Positions 5,152 through 9,763 of a stretch of DNA of 9,763 bases are shown here, piece by piece. The position numbers and the translations under genes were made by a program. How positions within the stretch are numbered: position 1 is the first letter of the stretch; each line of letters opens with the position of its first letter. The notes beneath the pieces were generated by a model. It saw only the letters and a list, made by a program, of their open reading frames with translations, had not been told where the DNA came from and did no database searches. Origin of the DNA: JAFARE01 sp035566535 (GTDB lineage Bacteria; Chloroflexota; Dormibacteria; Aeolococcales; Aeolococcaceae); NCBI GenBank assembly GCA_035566535.1, contig DATMRA010000084.1, positions 1 to 9,763 of the forward strand, given 5' to 3'.

Positions 5152-6615
5152 ATGCCCGATCTCGATCTTGGCGACATGCGCGTCGACGAGTTCCACGCCG
5201 CGGCCGAGCGTGCCGTCGCGTGGATGTCGACATATCTGCGCGACATCGAGCAGCACCCGGTGCTGGCGCAGACGGCGCCTGGCGACCTGCGTCGCTCCCT
5301 GCCGTCTGCTCCTCCGCAAGGCGCTGAGAGCATCGATGCGATCTTCGACGACCTGGACCGGCTGATCGTTCCCGCCAGCACGCATTGGAACTCCCCGGGC
5401 TTCCTGGCCTACTTCGCGTCCAGCGCTTCAGCGGCAGGCATCCTGGGGGAAATGCTCGCCGCGGCTTTCAACGTCAACGCCATGCTCTGGCGCACGTCAC
5501 CCGCTGCCACCGAGCTGGAGGTGGTGGCCGTCGACTGGCTTCGTCAGCTGCTGGGTTTGCCAGACCCTCTCTTCGGGGTTATCAACGACACCGCGTCGTC
5601 GTCCACGCTCTATGCGCTGGCCGCCGCACGCGAGGCGTTGAGTGATCTGCGCATCGGCGAGGAGGGCATGAGCGGACGGGGCGAGGTGCCCGCACTGCGT
5701 TTCTACGCGTCCGACGAAGCGCATTCATCCGTCGAGAAGGCCGGCATCGTGCTCGGGCTCGGACGTCGAGGATTGCGGCGTATCCCTGTGGACGATGGCT
5801 ACCGCATGGATCCTGTCGCGCTCGAAGCCGCCATCCACGATGACGTGGCCGCGGGCATTCGTCCGATGGCAGTGGTGGCGACCGCGGGAACGACGTCGAC
5901 CACCAGCGTCGACCCGATCCCGGAGATCGCTGCCGTGTGCGAGCGTCACGGGCTGTGGCTTCATGTCGACGCCGCCTATGGCGGCGCTGCCGCGGTTGCC
6001 CCTGAGTTGCGCTGGGTTCTCCGTGGCGCCGAGCGCGCTGACTCGATCGTCGTCAACCCGCACAAGTGGCTGTTCACTCCGATCGACTGCAGCGTGCTCT
6101 GGACTCGGCGTCCTGACATGCTTCGCGGCGCGTTCTCGCTCGTGCCCGAGTACCTACGCAGCGGCGCCGATGCTGATCCGCAGGTGCCAAACCTGATGGA
6201 CTACGGCGTATCGCTCGGGCGGCGTTTTCGTGCCCTCAAGCTGTGGCTCGTGATCCGGCGATTTGGCAGCGACGGGTTGGCCGCGCGTGTTCGCTTTCAC
6301 TGCTCGCTCGCGCGGACACTCGCCGACCGCGTTCGCGAGAGCGCTGACTTCGAGCTGCTTGCACCCGTGCCGCTGAGCGTGGTCTGTCTGCGCGGGCGTC
6401 CGCGCGGCGTCAGTTCGGAGGCGGACGTCGACCGGCTGAATGAGCGCGTGATGCAGCGAATCAACGCGGACGGACGCTTCTTCCTCTCGCACACGCGCCT
6501 GCGTGATCGCTTCGCGATACGTGTGGCTTTCGGCAACGTGCGCACGGCCGAGCGCCACGCCGACGACCTGTGGACAGCGCTCAACGCCGCGCTGGCGCAG
6601 GAGGCCGCCGCTTAG
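5152..6615 (+). CDS. PLP-dependent group II decarboxylase (aromatic L-amino acid decarboxylase-like)
   Basis: This 487-residue cytoplasmic enzyme starts MPDLDLGDMR. The DDC/TDC family decarboxylates aromatic amino acids to amines with pyridoxal phosphate. Visible family features are HWNSPGFLAYF (78-88), the SPAATELE segment (116-123), a PLP-stacking His191 (DEAHSSVEKAG), TAGTTSTTSVDPI (244-256), HVDAAYGG with Asp273 for the pyridine nitrogen, and the Schiff-base Lys305 in NPHKWLF. Tyr334 (VPEYL) lies in the mobile loop where decarboxylases keep Tyr and aldehyde synthases have Phe, favouring simple decarboxylation. Length matches human DDC closely. The frame stays open upstream to 4933, but that part is antisense to the CBS domains, so I start at 5152, just after a -10-like TACATT. 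It ends one base from the convergent dehalogenase stop. The substrate is not predictable from sequence alone. Confidence 0.93.
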   Translation: MPDLDLGDMRVDEFHAAAERAVAWMSTYLRDIEQHPVLAQTAPGDLRRSLPSAPPQGAESIDAIFDDLDRLIVPASTHWNSPGFLAYFASSASAAGILGEMLAAAFNVNAMLWRTSPAATELEVVAVDWLRQLLGLPDPLFGVINDTASSSTLYALAAAREALSDLRIGEEGMSGRGEVPALRFYASDEAHSSVEKAGIVLGLGRRGLRRIPVDDGYRMDPVALEAAIHDDVAAGIRPMAVVATAGTTSTTSVDPIPEIAAVCERHGLWLHVDAAYGGAAAVAPELRWVLRGAERADSIVVNPHKWLFTPIDCSVLWTRRPDMLRGAFSLVPEYLRSGADADPQVPNLMDYGVSLGRRFRALKLWLVIRRFGSDGLAARVRFHCSLARTLADRVRESADFELLAPVPLSVVCLRGRPRGVSSEADVDRLNERVMQRINADGRFFLSHTRLRDRFAIRVAFGNVRTAERHADDLWTALNAALAQEAAA

Positions 6616-6616
6616 C

Positions 6617-7510
6617 TCACCCGCCCGATCCGCGGATGAAGTCGATCACCACCGTCGCGAGCGTCTCGCCGCGGTCCTCCTGAAGGAAATGGCCTGCACC
6701 GGTGATGGTCGTGTGCGGCTGGCCTGCGCACCCTGGGATCCGCTCCCGGAAAACACGATCGGCGCCGCGTGTGATCGGGTCGGAGTCGCTGAACGCGCAC
6801 AGAAACGGCTTGTCCCACGCTCGGAGGCGTTCCCACGCAGCCCGGTTGGCTGCGGCCTCGGGGTCCTCGGAGGTGATCGGGACGAGCAGGGGCATCTGGC
6901 GCGGTCCGGCTTTGTAGGTATCGTCCGGGAACGGGGCGTCGTACGCCGCGGTGACCGCGGCATCGAGGTCTGAGACGCACCCGCCTCTGACAATGTTGCC
7001 CACCGCGAATTCCGGCGCCCGCTGGGAGAAGTCGCGCCAGCGGTGAAACGCCTCCGGGACGCGTTCGTCCCCGGTGGGCAGAGCGGTGTTGGCGGCAACC
7101 ACGCGCACAAAGCGGGCGGTGTCCGCGGCGACGAGGCGCAGGCCGATGAGCCCGCCCCAGTCCTGGCACACGAGCGTGGTGTCGCGAAGGTCGAGCGCCC
7201 GAAGGGCATCGTGCATCCAGGCGACGTGACGCGCGTACGTGTGGTCCGATCTTGATGCTGGCTTGTCGGACCGACCGAACCCCACCAGGTCGACGGCGAT
7301 GACGCGGTGTCCAGCTGCCACCAGCGGAGGAATCATGGATCGATACAGGAATGACCACGATGGCTCGCCGTGCATCAGGAGAACGGGCGCGGCGGAAGCC
7401 GGTCCCGTGTCGATGTAGTGCACGCGCACGCCGACGTCGAGATAGTTCGGCGGATAGGCAAAATCCGGAAGACCCTCGAAGCGCTCGTCCGGCGTGCGCA
7501 GCGTCTCCAT
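6617..7510 (-). CDS. Haloalkane dehalogenase, subfamily I (alpha/beta hydrolase)
   Basis: This 297-residue protein has the residues of a haloalkane dehalogenase, which hydrolyses a carbon-halogen bond to an alcohol and halide through an aspartyl ester. The oxyanion motif is HGEPSW (48-52), with Glu49 typical of this group rather than the HGNP of subfamily II. The nucleophile is Asp117 in VCQDWGG with halide-binding Trp118, the acid Asp244 in SDSDPITRG, and the base His274 in GAGHFLQED. A cap-domain Trp158 (FHRWRDF) is a candidate second halide-binding residue. There is no signal peptide. The ATG start is supported by GGGAG 6 bases upstream. It follows the methyltransferase gene by 24 bases, so both are probably on one mRNA. 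Halide specificity cannot be read from the sequence, and epoxide hydrolase relatives share the fold, but the QDWGG/HGEPSW combination argues for dehalogenase. Confidence 0.92.
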   Translation of the reverse strand: METLRTPDERFEGLPDFAYPPNYLDVGVRVHYIDTGPASAAPVLLMHGEPSWSFLYRSMIPPLVAAGHRVIAVDLVGFGRSDKPASRSDHTYARHVAWMHDALRALDLRDTTLVCQDWGGLIGLRLVAADTARFVRVVAANTALPTGDERVPEAFHRWRDFSQRAPEFAVGNIVRGGCVSDLDAAVTAAYDAPFPDDTYKAGPRQMPLLVPITSEDPEAAANRAAWERLRAWDKPFLCAFSDSDPITRGADRVFRERIPGCAGQPHTTITGAGHFLQEDRGETLATVVIDFIRGSGG

Positions 7511-7516
7511 CGTTTG

Positions 7517-7521
7517 CTCCC
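7517..7521 (-). promoter_or_regulatory. Ribosome binding site of the dehalogenase gene
   Basis: Read on the minus strand this is GGGAG, 6 bases before the ATG at 7510, inside the 24-base gap after the methyltransferase stop. It fixes the start. Confidence 0.75.
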
Positions 7522-7534
7522 GCTGTGTCTCCGG

Positions 7535-8440
7535 TCAGCCGCGCAGGCGGGGGCGGCGACCTGACACGACTCGGGTGACACCGAGCGAGTCCTTCTTCCA
7601 CGCGACGTCGGCGAGGCCCGCTCGGCGCAGCACAGCCTGTGCTGAGCGCGAGAGGTAGGTGCCGATTTCGACCAGCAACACCCCGCCGGGGCGCAGCCAC
7701 TCGCTCGACTCTGCCGCCAGCCTGCGTACGAGGCCGAGGCCGTCATCAGACCCGTCCGTGAGTGAGTGCAGCGGCTCGAAGTCGCGAATCTCCCGCGGCA
7801 GAATCCCGAGGTCTCCCTTCGCCACATAGGGCGGGTGGATGGTGAAAACATCCACCGCGCCGCGCATGCCGCTGGGCAGCGCATCGACCATGTCGCTGAC
7901 GCGGAAGTGGACGTTGCTGATGCCCAGGCGGCGCGCGTTGTCGCGTCCGAGCCGGACCGCCGGGGCAGAGATATCGACACCCCACACCTCGGCTCCCGGC
8001 ACCTCGTGCGCCACCGCCAGGGCTACGGGGCCCAACCCCGTCGCCACGTCGACGGCGAGCCGCCGGCCCCGACGCCTGCGCAGCGCCGCGATTGCCTCCG
8101 TGGCCAGGAACTCGCTCGAGGAACGCGGCCCGAACACGCCTCGCCGAAGCCGCAACTCCAGACCACGAAACTGGATGCTGCCGATGATCTGGGCCACTGG
8201 CTCGCCGCCGATGCGACGCGCAACCATCGTCGCGTAACGCCGCCGCTGCGCCTGCGTCGCTGGACCGCGGCGGGCACGAGCGGTGAGCTCAGCGCCGAGA
8301 GCCGCGGCCATGAGCTCCTCGGCGTCATACCGCGCCATGGATGGCATCCAGTGGTCGATGAATCGAGAGCCCCCGATGGCGTCAGCTGCGTCGTGCAGCA
8401 GTGCGGCGACGTTGTCGGACTCGTGTGTCCTCTCTGGCAT
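7535..8440 (-). CDS. PrmC/HemK-like class I SAM-dependent methyltransferase with HPPY in place of NPPY
   Basis: This 301-residue protein is arranged like PrmC/HemK, the enzymes that methylate the glutamine of GGQ in release factors. An N-terminal helical domain (about 1-80) leads to GEPVAQIIGSIQFRGLELR (79-97), then GVFGPRSSSEFLATEA, as in the family's GVLIPRPETE segment. The Rossmann fold has motif I DVATGLGP (131-138) and acidic Asp156 in GVDIS. The catalytic NPPY is replaced by HPPY (202-205, in FTIHPPYVAKGDL). A VLLVEIG strand (255-260) follows. In N5-glutamine methyltransferases the Asn of NPPY binds the target amide, so His there points to another substrate or a changed mechanism. I therefore do not call it prmC. 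The start lacks a clear ribosome binding site; TAGGAT lies 18 bases upstream. It is 42 bases from the preceding deacetylase and 24 from the following dehalogenase, so a polycistron is likely. Confidence 0.85.
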   Translation of the reverse strand: MPERTHESDNVAALLHDAADAIGGSRFIDHWMPSMARYDAEELMAAALGAELTARARRGPATQAQRRRYATMVARRIGGEPVAQIIGSIQFRGLELRLRRGVFGPRSSSEFLATEAIAALRRRRGRRLAVDVATGLGPVALAVAHEVPGAEVWGVDISAPAVRLGRDNARRLGISNVHFRVSDMVDALPSGMRGAVDVFTIHPPYVAKGDLGILPREIRDFEPLHSLTDGSDDGLGLVRRLAAESSEWLRPGGVLLVEIGTYLSRSAQAVLRRAGLADVAWKKDSLGVTRVVSGRRPRLRG

Positions 8441-8482
8441 GCTCTGGAGACGGGATCCTACGGGCGCAGACGGCGCCCCCGC

Positions 8483-9514
8483 TCAGGACGTATGCCCGCG
8501 CGGCGATTGCGAGGAGTAATCGGCCAGCTGGGGGTCGCTCCAATCGCTGGGCGGCGCGTCCACCCCGGCCTTGCCCGCGAACGACCATACGGTGTCCGCC
8601 CCGACGACCCGGATTCGGTGAAGGACGAAGCGCTGTGAGCCACATTGCGCGGTCCCGTAGTTCATTGTCACCGCATCGCGGAACCCTGCTTGGGCAGCCA
8701 GCGACGCGACGCTGTCGTTGACGTCACCGTACGGATACGCAAAATCCAGCACTGCATGACCGACGAGGTGCTCGAGGGCAGCCTTTGACGCCTCCATCTC
8801 CGTCTTCGCCAGCTGCGATGACATCGCGACGAGATTCACATGGTTCACCGTATGCGCGCCGATCACCATGCCCATCGCCGCAACGGTCTGTATCTGTGAT
8901 GCGGTCATGTACGCGGATCGGCCGATGAACCCGGTCACAACGTAGTTGATGCCGGCGAAGCCATTGCGAGCCAGGATGGGCGCCGCAACGGTGGCGAAGT
9001 CGTCGTGGCCGTCGTCGAATGTGAGCACCACCGGATGCGACGGCAGTGCTGCACCACCGCTCAGCGCAGCGATGAGCTGTTCCATCGTCACGGGATGCCC
9101 GCCGGCTGCGTGGAGCCAGTCCATCTGGGCCTGGAATTCCCTTGGTGTGACAGAGAGACTCCAGCCAAGGGGATCCTTGGGATTGTTGGCGATGCGGATG
9201 TAGTGATAGACGAGAATCGGGACATTCAGGCAGCTGCCCGTGGACAGAGTCAGCGCAGGCCAGGCTGTTGGCACAGGTGGTACGGCCGCAGGCGGCGCTG
9301 CGACCACGACAGGATTGACCGGTGACGCGAAGGATGATGCGTCCAGCGCTACCGCCACCGGCGTCGCGGCCGCAGCGTCGCGCGCGCGTGCGAAGTACGT
9401 CGTGGCCGCAGCAGATGCCGCACAGAGCGCAAACATTAGGAGCACTATCAGCGCGCTACGTGATCGTGATCGTGATCGCGTCAGAACGCGCATGTCCTCT
9501 GTGCTCGCCGCCAT
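8483..9514 (-). CDS. Membrane-anchored polysaccharide deacetylase (NodB domain, CE4)
   Basis: This 343-residue protein has a short Arg/Ser-rich cytoplasmic tail, one membrane helix (about 19-42) and an Ala/Pro/Val-rich linker (about 50-90). An extracellular NodB domain (about 98-310) follows. CE4 enzymes remove N- or O-acetyl groups from chitin-like or peptidoglycan glycans with a bound metal. Motif 1 is TFDDG (Asp167 base, Asp168 metal ligand), motif 2 HTVNH (His221, His225), motif 3 FAYPYGD (258-264) and the late His299 in LHRIRV. All key residues are present, so it should be active. VPILVYHYI (98-106) is the usual domain start. The frame extends upstream to a GTG at 9613, but I choose ATG 9512-9514 because GACAAT lies exactly 6 bases before it. 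An ATG at 9491-9493 is the alternative. Substrate is probably cell wall or exopolysaccharide (inference). Confidence 0.92.
   Translation of the reverse strand: MAASTEDMRVLTRSRSRSRSALIVLLMFALCAASAAATTYFARARDAAAATPVAVALDASSFASPVNPVVVAAPPAAVPPVPTAWPALTLSTGSCLNVPILVYHYIRIANNPKDPLGWSLSVTPREFQAQMDWLHAAGGHPVTMEQLIAALSGGAALPSHPVVLTFDDGHDDFATVAAPILARNGFAGINYVVTGFIGRSAYMTASQIQTVAAMGMVIGAHTVNHVNLVAMSSQLAKTEMEASKAALEHLVGHAVLDFAYPYGDVNDSVASLAAQAGFRDAVTMNYGTAQCGSQRFVLHRIRVVGADTVWSFAGKAGVDAPPSDWSDPQLADYSSQSPRGHTS
9461..9478 (+). repeat. Hexanucleotide tandem repeat (TGATCG)x3 in the deacetylase gene
   Basis: Three perfect TGATCG copies sit on the plus strand; on the coding (minus) strand they give CGATCA copies encoding the RSRSRS tract just before the membrane helix. 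The number of copies could change by slippage without shifting the frame, altering only the length of the basic cytoplasmic tail. Confidence 0.8.
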
Positions 9515-9520
9515 GCCCAC

Positions 9521-9526
9521 ATTGTC
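9521..9526 (-). promoter_or_regulatory. Putative -10 element of the deacetylase gene (leaderless start)
   Basis: Read on the minus strand this is GACAAT, then GTGGGC, then ATG. The 6-base gap places +1 on the start codon. The first base deviates from the usual T, and no -35 is apparent in the 113-base gap after the aldehyde dehydrogenase gene. Confidence 0.38.
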
Positions 9527-9627
9527 AGGCACGAACGCTTCTCGTGCGATTAACAACCGCCACGTGACGGACAACGCCACGTCGCCGTTTGAGTTCCGCT
9601 TTGGCGGGCGCACAACGACGTGCGAGG

Positions 9628-9763
9628 CTACGTCGTCTCGGGCAACCAGATCGTTTTGATGTTCACGAACTCGTGGATGCCGAACCGATCGAGCTCGCGG
9701 CCGTAGCCGGAGTCGGCGACGCCGCCGAAGGGCAGCCTCGGATCCGAATGCGTCATTCCATTG
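9628..9763 (-). CDS. Aldehyde dehydrogenase family protein, C-terminal end (5' part outside window)
   Basis: Reading leftward from the window edge gives NGMTHSDPRLPFGGVADSGYG followed by a conserved tail with EFVNIKTIW, stopping at TAG (9628-9630). The PFGG-x3-SGYGREL segment, then a GI-x-EFVNIKT strand, is the signature C-terminus of NAD(P)-dependent aldehyde dehydrogenases, closest to succinate-semialdehyde dehydrogenase types, where NxMxxSDPRLPFGG is common. Only 44 residues are visible; the catalytic Cys and Glu lie outside, so activity and substrate cannot be judged. The ending has AD where KR or KQ is more usual before SGYG. It is on the same strand as the deacetylase, 113 bases upstream of it. 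Confidence 0.88.
   Translation of the reverse strand, partial: NGMTHSDPRLPFGGVADSGYGRELDRFGIHEFVNIKTIWLPETT

Noticed and set aside
5122..5385. Upstream in-frame extension of the CBS-citrate synthase
   Set aside because: The extra 88 residues are antisense to conserved decarboxylase sequence and precede the natural start of the first CBS domain.
8462..8478. GGGCGC/GCGCCC hairpin between the deacetylase and the methyltransferase as a terminator
   Set aside because: The stem is only 6 bp and no T-run follows on the minus strand, so I cannot support termination there; it may be chance in GC-rich DNA.
7766..8638. 290-codon plus-strand frame opposite the methyltransferase
   Set aside because: No recognisable domain, His/Arg/Pro-rich composition and complete overlap with a gene carrying clear SAM-binding motifs; a mirror frame of GC-rich codon use.
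9609..9624. CGCAC/GTGCG hairpin just after the aldehyde dehydrogenase stop
   Set aside because: Five base pairs, a six-base loop and no T-run: too weak to call a terminator.
1..9763. Mobile element, CRISPR array, defence or phage system
   Set aside because: No transposase, integrase, terminal inverted repeats, spaced direct repeats, nuclease/helicase or structural phage genes can be seen; the genes are metabolic, envelope or unknown membrane proteins.

Overview
The window is GC-rich and compact. It holds eleven protein genes (nine complete, one cut at each edge that can be seen), one tRNA, and no stretch over 300 bases without a gene. The mix suggests a free-living, probably soil-dwelling, high-GC bacterium of the Dormibacterota/Chloroflexota or Actinomycetota type. 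The pointers are a secreted WGG-HPFG repeat protein, an Ohr peroxidase, a lone Flp pilin, an actinobacterial-style citrate synthase, a haloalkane dehalogenase, a membrane-anchored NodB deacetylase and several apparently leaderless genes. The taxonomic guess is inference; no marker gene in the window settles it.

Layout from left to right. (1) 3-347 (+) is the end of a repeat protein, followed by a GC hairpin and a tRNA-Thr(CGT) gene at 447-518. The 186 bases from 519 to 704 hold only a ribosome binding site I can support. (2) 705-1196 (+) is a DUF2269-like membrane protein and 1253-1738 (+) a small four-helix membrane protein. The latter overlaps tail-to-tail with 1680-2666 (-), a polytopic membrane protein carrying regularly spaced histidine pairs. 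(3) 2763-3203 (+) is Ohr. It ends in a hairpin terminator centred on its stop codon and converges on a Flp-type pilin, 3212-3442 (-). (4) 3538-5121 (-) is a citrate synthase with an N-terminal CBS pair. It is divergent from 5152-6615 (+), a group II PLP-dependent (aromatic) amino acid decarboxylase; the two share a 30-base promoter region with overlapping -10 elements. (5) A leftward run 9514-6617 (-) contains a membrane-anchored polysaccharide deacetylase, a PrmC/HemK-like methyltransferase with an altered catalytic motif, and a subfamily I haloalkane dehalogenase. The last two are 24 bases apart and probably one transcript. (6) 9628-9763 (-) is the C-terminus of an aldehyde dehydrogenase that continues past the right edge.

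The genes look like ordinary chromosomal metabolic and envelope genes rather than a mobile or defence island. I see no insertion sequence, integrase, CRISPR array or phage gene. The most unusual items are the histidine-pair membrane protein, the CBS-citrate synthase fusion with a Glu at the usual catalytic Asp, the HPPY methyltransferase, and a set of start codons placed exactly where transcription should begin.
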